Below, in pieces: positions 1 through 6,565 of a stretch of 17,134 bases of DNA (position 1 is the first letter of the stretch; the number at the start of each line of letters is the position of its first letter). Location of the stretch: contig JACZXM010000012.1 in NCBI GenBank assembly GCA_022571615.1, forward strand, positions 1-17,134, read 5' to 3'. The position numbers were made by a program, and so were the translations under genes. The notes beneath the pieces are model-generated. The model searched no databases and was not told where the DNA came from. It worked only from the letters and a program-made list of their open reading frames with translations. This DNA is from Acidobacteriota bacterium. Its GTDB lineage: Bacteria > Acidobacteriota > UBA890 > WLXD01.

Positions 1-168
1 TCGTCGCTCCTTGCCCTCACCCGTAACTCCCACTTGCCAGACCCATCACATTTCCACCACGGACTGCTACGCCTAACATAACCGCGCCGGCTGTCTGAGA
101 CGAGCACGTCGTGGTAGCTTGCACCGCGGCCTCCTAAGTTCCATCCGCCCGCCGGGCAGCAAGCGAAC

Positions 169-1047
169 ATGAGCTTGAACTCTACCGTCATTCCGGTTGC
201 TGGTCGCGGTACGCGTTTCTTGCCAGCGACCAAGGCTCAGCCCAAGGAAATGATGCCGCTGGTGGACCGGCCGCTGATCCAGTACGCGGTCGAGGAGGCG
301 GTGGCAGCCGGTTCCGAGCGCATCGTCTTGGTGTCGGCGCCGGGGAAGGAATCGATCCTGCGGCACTTTCGCCGCGACGCCGAGCTCGAGTCGTTTCTGG
401 AGCGCGCCGGTAGGACGCAATCGCTGGCGATGGTTCGCCACGCTGGCACCCTGGCAACGGTCGATGCGGTGATGCAGCCTGAGCCGCTGGGCGTCGGGCA
501 CGCCATTTTGCAGGCCAGCCCCTTGGTCGGTGAAGGACCGTTCGGGGTCATGTTCCCGGACGACTTCATCGTCGCCCAGGTGCCGGTGTTGGAGCAGCTA
601 CGGCGGGTGCACGAGCAGTACGGTGGAATCGTCATCGCGGTGGAGCGCGTACCGCACGATGAGATCGAGCGCTACGGGGTCATCGACGGTGAGCAGGTGG
701 ACGGGAATGTGGTTCGCGTGTCCGACCTGGTCGAGAAGCCAGCCAGGGATCGGGCACCCAGCGACCTGGCGATCGTCGGGCGCTACATTCTGCCTGGCGA
801 GATCTTCAGGATTCTGGCCGACACCCCGGCTGGGGTGGGCGGCGAGATCCAGATCACCGATGCAATCCGCGCTGCGCTCACCGGCCTGCCGTGCCACGCG
901 GTGGTGTTCGAGGGTCAACGCTTCGACTGTGGAAGCAAGCTCGGGTTTCTGCAGGCGACGATCGAGGTGGCGCGACGCCACGAGGATCTGGGGGCGGAGT
1001 TCTCGCGCTATCTGGAGCAAGTCTCCGGGCAGGGCCGGCCTGCCTAG
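169..1047 (+). CDS. galU: UTP--glucose-1-phosphate uridylyltransferase (GalU)
   Basis: This cytoplasmic enzyme makes UDP-glucose from UTP and glucose-1-phosphate, the precursor for polysaccharides and other UDP-sugars. The 292-residue length is normal for bacterial GalU. The N-terminal nucleotide-binding signature is clear at residues 11-28 (AGRGTRFLPATKAQPKEM), with Arg14 where most GalU proteins have Leu. Further family blocks are FPDD near residue 129, VEKP, GEIQITDAI and CGSKLGF near the C-terminus. The ATG start directly begins the conserved region, and no strong Shine-Dalgarno sequence precedes it. A weak sigma70-like pair lies upstream (TTTCCA at 51-56, TAACAT at 74-79, 17-base spacer). 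A small GC hairpin (1036-1054) spans the stop codon but has no T-tract. A nucleotide-sugar dehydrogenase lies elsewhere in the window, but its motifs point to UDP-GlcNAc/ManNAc rather than UDP-glucose as substrate, so a direct pathway link is unproven. Confidence 0.95.
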   Translation: MSLNSTVIPVAGRGTRFLPATKAQPKEMMPLVDRPLIQYAVEEAVAAGSERIVLVSAPGKESILRHFRRDAELESFLERAGRTQSLAMVRHAGTLATVDAVMQPEPLGVGHAILQASPLVGEGPFGVMFPDDFIVAQVPVLEQLRRVHEQYGGIVIAVERVPHDEIERYGVIDGEQVDGNVVRVSDLVEKPARDRAPSDLAIVGRYILPGEIFRILADTPAGVGGEIQITDAIRAALTGLPCHAVVFEGQRFDCGSKLGFLQATIEVARRHEDLGAEFSRYLEQVSGQGRPA

Positions 1048-1090
1048 GAGGCCGTGGGAGCCCATGTCGGAATGCGAGACAGCACGCGGC

Positions 1091-1099
1091 TGCTATACT
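1091..1099 (+). promoter_or_regulatory. Extended -10 promoter candidate for the FmdB-type gene
   Basis: TGCTATACT reads as an extended -10 (TGnTATACT) and lies 55 bases upstream of the zinc-ribbon start codon. The -35 region 17 bases upstream is poor, as is usual for extended -10 promoters. It would give the gene its own promoter, separate from galU. The call rests on pattern only. Confidence 0.4.
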
Positions 1100-1153
1100 T
1101 TTTTGTCGCGCGGCTTCTTGCGCGAACTCCCCCCCAACAGCAGTGAGATCGTC

Positions 1154-1441
1154 ATGCCGATCTATGAGTACGAGTGCCGCAAGTGTGGCCATCGCTTCGA
1201 GCGCATCCAGAAGTTCTCGGATCGCAAGGTGCGTACGTGCCCGGAGTGCAAAGGACGCGTCGACAGGCTGCTGCACGCTCCCGCTATCCAGTTCAAGGGC
1301 TCGGGCTGGTACGTGACCGACTACTCGGACAAGGGGAAAGCGAGCTCCAAGCAGGCCAAAGAGGAGAGCGAGGCGCCGAAGTCCGAATCCAAGACCTCGG
1401 CCAAGAAGGACAACAAGGACAAGAAGTCGTCGTCCGACTGA
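1154..1441 (+). CDS. FmdB-family putative regulatory zinc-ribbon protein
   Basis: This is a 95-residue small protein. The N-terminus MPIYEYECRKCGHRFE is diagnostic of the FmdB/CxxC_CXXC_SSSS family. Cys8, Cys11, Cys29 and Cys32 form two CxxC knuckles that should bind one zinc ion. The family's short block FKGSGWYVTDY follows near residues 50-60. The remaining third is a Lys/Ser/Glu-rich, probably disordered tail that ends in acidic and serine residues. The role of the family is unsettled; members are often annotated as transcriptional regulators on weak evidence. The open frame extends far upstream through galU, but the conserved MPIYEYEC start fixes the ATG. The gene lies 106 bases after galU, with its own likely promoter, and ends 29 bases from the convergent polA stop. 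Confidence 0.88.
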   Translation: MPIYEYECRKCGHRFERIQKFSDRKVRTCPECKGRVDRLLHAPAIQFKGSGWYVTDYSDKGKASSKQAKEESEAPKSESKTSAKKDNKDKKSSSD

Positions 1442-1470
1442 TCGCCGGATCACGGCCAGCACGTTACTGC

Positions 1471-4143
1471 TTACCCCTTGGCGTCCATCCAGTTGTCGCC
1501 CACGCCGATCTGTACCTCCAGCGGGACGTCGAGCTCGATTGCGCCTTCCATCTCTTCCTTGACCGCTGTGCGCACCTCCTCGAGCTCGGACTCCGGTACC
1601 TCCAGAACCAGCTCGTCGTGCACCTGTATGATCATTGCCGCGTTCAGCCCGCTTTCGCCCAATCGCTGGTGCAGGTTGACCATGGCGAGCTTGATCAGGT
1701 CGGCGGCAGTGCCTTGGAGCGGAGTGTTGACGGCGATTCGCTCACCGAACGACCGGGTCATCGGACGGCCGCTCTGAAGCTCGGGTAGGTGCCGGATCCG
1801 GCCCAGCAGGGTACACACGTAGCCCCTCTCCTTGGCCTCGGTGATGGTCTTCTCCAGGTACGCCTTGACCTGCGGAAAGGCGCCGAAGTAGCGGTCGATA
1901 AAGCCGCGCGCATCCTTGGGCGTGATGCCGAACTCGCGGGCCAGACGCTGTGGTCCCATGCCGTACAGCACGCCGAAGTTGATCACCTTGGCGCGATCCC
2001 GTTGTTCGTGCGTGACCTGTTCGGGTGCCACACCGAAGATCTCGGCCGCGGTGGCGCGATGGATGTCGAACCCCTCGCGGAAGCCCTGTGCCAGGGCCGG
2101 GTCGCCCGACAGGTGCGCCATGATCCGCAGCTCGATCTGCGAGTAATCGGCGGTCAGCAGCACGCAACCGTCGGCGGGAATGAAGGCGCGGCGGATCTGG
2201 CGTCCGGTCGCCGTACGGATCGGGATGTTCTGCAGGTTGGGATTGCTGCTCGAGAGCCTTCCGGTCGCCGCGACGGCCTGATCAAACGATGCGTGGACCC
2301 GTCCGCTCTTCGGGTTCACGTACTGCGGCAGCGCGTCCAGATAGGTACTCTTGAGCTTGGAGAGCTCGCGGTACTCCAGAATCTGGCGGGCGATCGGATA
2401 CTCCTGAGCCAGCGTCTCGAGGATCTCCGCCTTGGTCGACCGGCCGCCGGTGGCAGTCCGGCTGCCGGCGGGGAGCTCGAGCTTGTCGAACAGAATCTCT
2501 CCCAGTTGCTTGGGCGAGTTGAGATTGAACCGGCCGCCTGCGGTCTCGAAGATCTGCGCCGTGAGGGCGTCGATCTCAGCGCCGAAACGCTCCGCTAGCT
2601 GGTTGAGCCACGACACATCGATGCGGACACCACGCCTTTCCATGGCGGCCAGCACCCCCATCAGCGGCATTTCGATGTTGGCGAGCAGGTCCGCCAGTTG
2701 TGGCTGTGCCGCGAGCTCGGCTTGTAGCGTTGGGCTCAACGCTAGGGCCGCGTCCGCGCGCCCGGCCGCGTACCTCGCCGCTTCGGGCGGGGGTACGGTC
2801 TCGAAACCCGATTTCTTGCCGGGCAGAACGTCTTTGGCAACTGTCAAGCGGAGATGAAGGACATCGAGCGCCAGGGCATCGAGAGCATGGCTCTGGCGCG
2901 TCGGGTGCAGAACATAGGAGCCGAGCATGGTGTCGAGCGCCGGCTCGATGCCGTCGATGCCGTGGCGTTGGAGCAAGATCAGCACCTGCTTGAGATCGTG
3001 GCCTATGAGATCGGCGCCGCCCCGCAGCAGTGGCTCCAGAAGCTGCAGGCATTCCTGCACGCGCATTGCGTTATCGGCTCCAAGCCCCTGGTGACCCAGT
3101 GGCACGTAGGCGCCGCTGCTCTGCGCCCAGCTCAGGGCCACCCCGACGATGCGAGCACGCATTGGCTCGCCGTGGTCGGTGAGCAGCTCGAGGGCAAACC
3201 GTCCTGCCGTGTGGATTGCCGCGATCGCCTTCTGTAGCTGTTCGGCGTCGGCGATGACCTCGTACGTAGTGTCCGACTCGCTCGGCGCCTCGGCGAACTC
3301 ATCGACCAGACGCCGGAAACCAAGCTCGGCGAAAAGCTCGCGACAGGCAGCGGCGTCGGGCTCTTGCACCCGCATTGCGTCCAAGTCGAGCTCGACCTCG
3401 AGATCCCGATACACGGTCGCGAGTCGCTTGGACAGGTGCGCCTGCTGGGCGTACTCGGCTAGATTGCGGCCGTATTTGTACTTCGCTAGATCCTCGGCGT
3501 GCGCGACCGCGTTTTCTAGCGTGCCATAAGTCTGCAGCAGCTCGAGCGCCCGCTTGGGCCCGATCCCGGGGACCCCCGGAATGTCGTCTACGCTGTCGCC
3601 CATCAGCCCCAGCAGATCGGTAATGCGCTCGGGCGGCACACCGTACTTGCGTTCCACTTCCGCCGGGTCGTACACGTGCCGGCCAGTGCGCTCGCTGAGC
3701 ACAGACACCTGCTCGGTTACCAGCTGCATCAAGTCCTTGTCCTCGGACACGATCGTGGTCCGTAGACCCGCCGCCTCCGCTCTTGTTGCCAGCGTGCCGA
3801 TCACGTCGTCGGCCTCGTACGGTGGCACCATCAGCACCGGAATCCCGAACGCTTCGCACACCCGCTTGATATAGGGAAACTGGACCTTGATGTCGGCGGG
3901 CGTCTCAGGGCGGCTTTTCTTGTAGTCGGCGAACTGCTGGTGGCGAATGGTGGGCCCCGGCGGGTCGAACACGGCGGCGCAATACGTCGGCTTCTCCACC
4001 TGCAGCAGCTTGCGCAACATGGTAGTGAAGCCGTACGTCGCGTTGGTGGGCACGCCGGCCGAGTTGGTCAGCTCAGGGAGTGCGTGGTAAGCACGGAAGA
4101 TCTGACTGGAGGCGTCGATGAGGCAGAGGCGTTCGGCGGCCAT
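1471..4143 (-). CDS. polA: DNA polymerase I
   Basis: This repair and Okazaki-fragment polymerase has 890 residues. The N-terminal 5' nuclease domain (about 1-290) shows LIDASSQIFRAYHAL, YEADDVIGTLA, SEDKDLMQLV and the helix-hairpin-helix around GVPGIGPKRA. The C-terminal polymerase domain has motif A with Asp666 (DYSQIELR), the O-helix block RAKVINFGVLYG with Phe at the dNTP-discriminating position, and motif C with Asp843 (VHDELV). The middle 3'-5' exonuclease domain is present but its metal ligands are lost: the ExoI position reads FALELLTD (E319, L321), ExoII reads GHDLKQV and ExoIII reads YAAGRAD, compared with FDTETD, QNLKYD and YAAEDAD in E. coli. Proofreading is therefore probably absent, as in Taq polymerase. 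No convincing promoter was found upstream of the start. Confidence 0.97.
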   Translation of the reverse strand: MAAERLCLIDASSQIFRAYHALPELTNSAGVPTNATYGFTTMLRKLLQVEKPTYCAAVFDPPGPTIRHQQFADYKKSRPETPADIKVQFPYIKRVCEAFGIPVLMVPPYEADDVIGTLATRAEAAGLRTTIVSEDKDLMQLVTEQVSVLSERTGRHVYDPAEVERKYGVPPERITDLLGLMGDSVDDIPGVPGIGPKRALELLQTYGTLENAVAHAEDLAKYKYGRNLAEYAQQAHLSKRLATVYRDLEVELDLDAMRVQEPDAAACRELFAELGFRRLVDEFAEAPSESDTTYEVIADAEQLQKAIAAIHTAGRFALELLTDHGEPMRARIVGVALSWAQSSGAYVPLGHQGLGADNAMRVQECLQLLEPLLRGGADLIGHDLKQVLILLQRHGIDGIEPALDTMLGSYVLHPTRQSHALDALALDVLHLRLTVAKDVLPGKKSGFETVPPPEAARYAAGRADAALALSPTLQAELAAQPQLADLLANIEMPLMGVLAAMERRGVRIDVSWLNQLAERFGAEIDALTAQIFETAGGRFNLNSPKQLGEILFDKLELPAGSRTATGGRSTKAEILETLAQEYPIARQILEYRELSKLKSTYLDALPQYVNPKSGRVHASFDQAVAATGRLSSSNPNLQNIPIRTATGRQIRRAFIPADGCVLLTADYSQIELRIMAHLSGDPALAQGFREGFDIHRATAAEIFGVAPEQVTHEQRDRAKVINFGVLYGMGPQRLAREFGITPKDARGFIDRYFGAFPQVKAYLEKTITEAKERGYVCTLLGRIRHLPELQSGRPMTRSFGERIAVNTPLQGTAADLIKLAMVNLHQRLGESGLNAAMIIQVHDELVLEVPESELEEVRTAVKEEMEGAIELDVPLEVQIGVGDNWMDAKG

Positions 4144-4220
4144 GAGCTTTCAGCGGGTGCGAGAGGGCCCGGTTGGCGGGCGAACGCGATGCTACAGTGC
4201 GGTGCCCACGAGTGCCAGTC

Positions 4221-4233
4221 GCGGCAAAGCCGC
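4221..4233. repeat. Short perfect hairpin in the polA divergent region
   Basis: GCGGC-AAA-GCCGC is a perfect 5-bp stem with a 3-base loop, about 80 bases upstream of polA. A second small palindrome, GCCAC-T-GTGGC, sits at 4284-4294. Either could be an operator or chance in GC-rich DNA. Apart from these, the possible small ORF at 4276-4452 and the promoter at 4449-4478, I see nothing further in the gap 4144-4505. Confidence 0.25.
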
Positions 4234-4275
4234 TTACCGGACCTCTATCGACAGCATTTCACGGCCACCTAAACC

Positions 4276-4452
4276 ATGTTTTGGCCACTGTGGCTCAACA
4301 ATGACCATGTCCGCCCGGTGAGCCGTGTGAGCGTGCCCACAGAGGTAGCTCGCGCCGTTGCGCGCCGCTACAATGGGCGGCACGATTTGATCAGCGAGTC
4401 ACCCGCGAGCGTCCTCACACCGATCACCAAGGAAGCGATTGGCCTGAGTTGA
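4276..4452 (+). CDS. Possible small protein, 58 residues, unknown function
   Basis: An uninterrupted frame runs from ATG to TGA in the polA divergent gap, starting MFWPLWLNND and ending TKEAIGLS. By hand count, GC is about 72% at codon position 3, about 62% at position 1 and lower at position 2, the ordering expected of real genes in this genome. No Shine-Dalgarno sequence precedes the ATG. I recognise no motif; the middle (EVARAVARRYNG) could be a short basic helix. It ends 53 bases before the outer-membrane barrel gene, and that gene's promoter overlaps its stop codon. It may be a real small gene, the eroded tail of an older gene, or chance. Confidence 0.3.
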   Translation: MFWPLWLNNDHVRPVSRVSVPTEVARAVARRYNGRHDLISESPASVLTPITKEAIGLS

Positions 4453-4478
4453 CCCTGTTTGTTGGCTGGTGTTAGATT
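4449..4478 (+). promoter_or_regulatory. Sigma70-type promoter candidate for the barrel gene
   Basis: TTGACC at 4449-4454 matches the -35 consensus at five of six bases. A TAGATT -10 candidate lies at 4473-4478 (spacer 18), or TTAGAT with spacer 17. The start of transcription would be about 20 bases before the ATG at 4506, leaving a very short leader without a clear Shine-Dalgarno sequence. Confidence 0.45.
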
Positions 4479-4505
4479 CGGGCCATCCTACCCCTGCGGA
4501 TCATC

Positions 4506-6233
4506 ATGTCGAACACATTGCGGACATCGCGCAACTCGGACCGCGTGCTGCGCGTCGTAGCGCTGGTCGTTCTTGCCGCCGGCGTGTCGACCAACGCGCT
4601 TGCACAGGTTGCCGCGGCGCAACCGGTGCAGACGCTCCAGGGCACGGTGCAGGACGCTCGTGGAGTTCCTTTGCTCGGTGCGTTCATCGCCGTCATCGCG
4701 CTCGGGTCCGACCAGCCTTCGGCGGTCGTGGTGACCGACTCGCGCGGCGACTTCCAGGTGCGCAACCTGCGCGCCGGGATGTACTCGCTGCTGGTGGGCA
4801 GCCTGGGATTCACCGGCACTCTCTTGCAGGGGATCAATGTTCCGACCGCCGCTCCCATCAGCCTGCAGCTCGAACCTAGCGACGGGCGCACGCTGCCGGC
4901 CTTCGACGTTCCGCTCGACCTTAGCTGGGCGCTGCGCTCGAGCAAGCGCGACGTGCTGCGGCAATCCGATGCCACGCTGGTAAGCGACGCTGGCGATGTC
5001 GTCTCTGATAGGGCGGGCTTCTGGGCCCCTTCGGTCGCCGCCGCTGGAGATGTCGCGCCGGTTGTCGGCGAGTTCCGGCTCTGGAGCGTCACCACGGCGG
5101 GTGACCACCAGAGTGTGGGTGTCACGTCTTTGGCGCTTGGAAGTAAGAACAGCTGGGATCTGACGGCTCATGTCGGGGATCGGGGCTCGATCTGGGCATC
5201 GAGCAGCTTCAACTGGTCGTTCGGTTCTGCACACTCCGTTGGCGTCGGTTTCGGGTACGTAGGCGGAAACTTCGGTCTGCTCGAACAAGTCGGTGTCGAT
5301 GCGGAGGTTCACGACAACTGGATCGGCCGCTTCGAGGCGCGCGACACCTGGCAGGTGAGCAGGCCGCTTTCGGTGTCCTATGGCGTTCGCTACGAGCACC
5401 ACAACTATCTGGCCGAGAACGCGCTGCTGTCGCCGAGCATCGAGATCGCGTTCACGCCGCTCGCCGACACGCGCTTATTCACGGGCGTCGCATACACCTC
5501 CGAGGGTCTCGATCTGGCGCGTCAAGATGCTGGCTTCGAGATCCTGTCGCTGCTGGGGCAGACCAACCTGCGGCTTGCCGACACCGGCGACGTGAACCCG
5601 CAGCGTACGTTGCGCTACCACCTGGGGTTGGAGCAAAGAATCGGGCAGGCGCATGTGAGCGTGAAGGCCTACTACTACGACATGACCGACGAGCTGCTCG
5701 GGGTTTACGTCTCGGACCGAAGCGGCTCCAACAGCTACCTGTTGTTGAACGTTGGCGACGCCAACGCGCGCGGCTTCGAGCTCGGCGTGGCCGGCGAGCT
5801 GATGGACGCTGTTTCGGGACAGATCACGTACGCGTTCCGTGATCGCGATACCGAGTACGAGCTGCCGAGCCCCGATTTGGTTGCGGTCATGGGCGCCGAC
5901 TTCGGTGGTTGGAGCGTGCAACAGACCCACGAGTTGCAGGCCTCGGTCTCGGCCGAGCTGGCCCCCTCGCACACCCAGGTAGTGGCGAGCTACAACTGGC
6001 GCCGTGGGATGCCGGTGGTGCGCGACGGCGAGGTGACCGACGAGTACGGTCGCCTCGATGTCCAAGTGCGGCAGCTGCTGCCGTTCCGGGGGCTGCAGAC
6101 CGAATGGTCGGCCATGCTGCACGTGCGGAATCTGTTGGGGCCCAACGAGTACGACGGTCTGTTCAACGTTTCCTTGGCCGAGCTGATGGGCCTCACGCGC
6201 GGAATCGCGGGAGGCTTGGCGGTTCGTTTCTAG
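4506..6233 (+). CDS. Secreted carboxypeptidase-regulatory domain / outer-membrane barrel protein (TonB receptor-like)
   Basis: This 575-residue protein starts with a signal peptide: a basic N-region, hydrophobic core at about 15-28, and likely cleavage after ALA at 31-33. Residues about 42-122 form a carboxypeptidase-like regulatory domain (LQGTVQDARGVPLLGAFI, then SRGDFQVRNLRAGMYSL). A linker with LSWALRSSKRDVLRQ follows. The rest, about 190-575, alternates hydrophobic and polar residues like outer-membrane beta strands. It includes a block resembling TonB-dependent receptor barrels (RTLRYHLGLEQRIGQAHVSV, then NVGDANARGFELGV) and ends in a terminal Phe (GGLAVRF), the usual barrel-insertion signature. 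I do not see a TonB plug domain, and the protein is short for a TonB-dependent receptor. The substrate is unknown. A strong terminator lies 109 bases after the stop. Confidence 0.7.
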   Translation: MSNTLRTSRNSDRVLRVVALVVLAAGVSTNALAQVAAAQPVQTLQGTVQDARGVPLLGAFIAVIALGSDQPSAVVVTDSRGDFQVRNLRAGMYSLLVGSLGFTGTLLQGINVPTAAPISLQLEPSDGRTLPAFDVPLDLSWALRSSKRDVLRQSDATLVSDAGDVVSDRAGFWAPSVAAAGDVAPVVGEFRLWSVTTAGDHQSVGVTSLALGSKNSWDLTAHVGDRGSIWASSSFNWSFGSAHSVGVGFGYVGGNFGLLEQVGVDAEVHDNWIGRFEARDTWQVSRPLSVSYGVRYEHHNYLAENALLSPSIEIAFTPLADTRLFTGVAYTSEGLDLARQDAGFEILSLLGQTNLRLADTGDVNPQRTLRYHLGLEQRIGQAHVSVKAYYYDMTDELLGVYVSDRSGSNSYLLLNVGDANARGFELGVAGELMDAVSGQITYAFRDRDTEYELPSPDLVAVMGADFGGWSVQQTHELQASVSAELAPSHTQVVASYNWRRGMPVVRDGEVTDEYGRLDVQVRQLLPFRGLQTEWSAMLHVRNLLGPNEYDGLFNVSLAELMGLTRGIAGGLAVRF

Positions 6234-6262
6234 CAGCCCGCGCCACTTCTGCCACGGGCTGC
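6233..6262 (+). repeat. REP-like palindromic repeat (short copy) at the barrel gene stop codon
   Basis: Perfect 8-bp arms GCAGCCCG (6233-6240) and CGGGCTGC (6255-6262) enclose a 14-base loop. The left arm begins on the last base of the TAG stop. The right part, CCACTTCTGCCACGGGCTGC (6243-6262), matches the palindrome inside folK (minus strand, 14236-14283) at 19 of 20 bases, and the left arm matches as well. This copy lacks about 16 internal bases relative to the folK copy. No T-tract follows, so it is not a classical terminator by itself. Confidence 0.65.
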
Positions 6263-6342
6263 CAGGTGTGTGGAGGTGTAGTACGGCGGTCCGCCCCCTC
6301 AGGGCGAAGCAGGGGACGCGCCGCGGGATGAGAAACAGGGTG

Positions 6343-6373
6343 ACGGCGAGGGAGGGACCCCTCGCCGTTTTTT
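6343..6373 (+). terminator. Rho-independent terminator after the barrel gene
   Basis: ACGGCGAGGG (6343-6352) pairs perfectly with CCCTCGCCGT (6359-6368) around a 6-base loop. Six T residues run from 6368 to 6373. This is a strong intrinsic terminator on the plus strand. It insulates the following kinase operon from upstream transcription. Confidence 0.88.
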
Positions 6374-6388
6374 GCGCGACTTCGGAAA

Positions 6389-6416
6389 ATTGGATATATT
6401 ATCCATAATATTGGAT
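6389..6416. promoter_or_regulatory. AT-rich palindromic operator / enhancer-site candidate
   Basis: TGGATATATTATCCA at 6391-6405 is a perfect 15-base inverted repeat (6-bp arms, 3-base centre). A third half-site, TGGAT at 6412-6416, makes a second inverted pair with ATCCA (6401-6405). The heptamer ATTGGAT recurs at 6389 and 6410, 21 bases apart, so both copies face the same side of the helix. The site lies about 126 bases upstream of the predicted sigma54 transcription start, in the usual range for NtrC-type enhancer sites, and stands out in AT content from its GC-rich surroundings. Confidence 0.5.
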
Positions 6417-6496
6417 CATCGAGTGACAAATACCGTCATGGCAGCGTGTAAATGCTTCGGATAAACGAGAAAAAACTCAGACCTCGAACGGTCGGT

Positions 6497-6513
6497 TTGG
6501 TACGGAGTTTGCG
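6497..6513 (+). promoter_or_regulatory. Sigma54 (-24/-12) promoter of the kinase-regulator operon
   Basis: TTGGTACGGAGTTTGCG fits the sigma54 consensus TTGGCACRNNNNTTGCW with two deviations (T for C at position 5, final G). The invariant GG (6499-6500) and GC (6511-6512) are separated by exactly 10 bases. Transcription would begin near 6524, about 42 bases before the kinase start. The operon's second gene is itself a sigma54 activator, which supports the call. Confidence 0.75.
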
Positions 6514-6565
6514 ACACTTGTTTCACTGCCTACGGCGTGCGTCCTGAACCCTGAATGACAGCGCG

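Noticed and set aside
530..1153. Upstream extension of the FmdB-type gene through galU
   Set aside because: The extension is Ser/Arg-rich out-of-frame galU sequence; the family start MPIYEYEC fixes the ATG at 1154.
1442..1470. Shared terminator between the convergent FmdB-type gene and polA
   Set aside because: Only 29 bases are available, with no stable hairpin or T-run.
4202..4218. Minus-strand CTGGCAC...GGCAC upstream of polA, resembling a sigma54 -24 element
   Set aside because: The -24 half matches well, but GG and GC are 9 bases apart instead of 10 and the TTGC block is missing.
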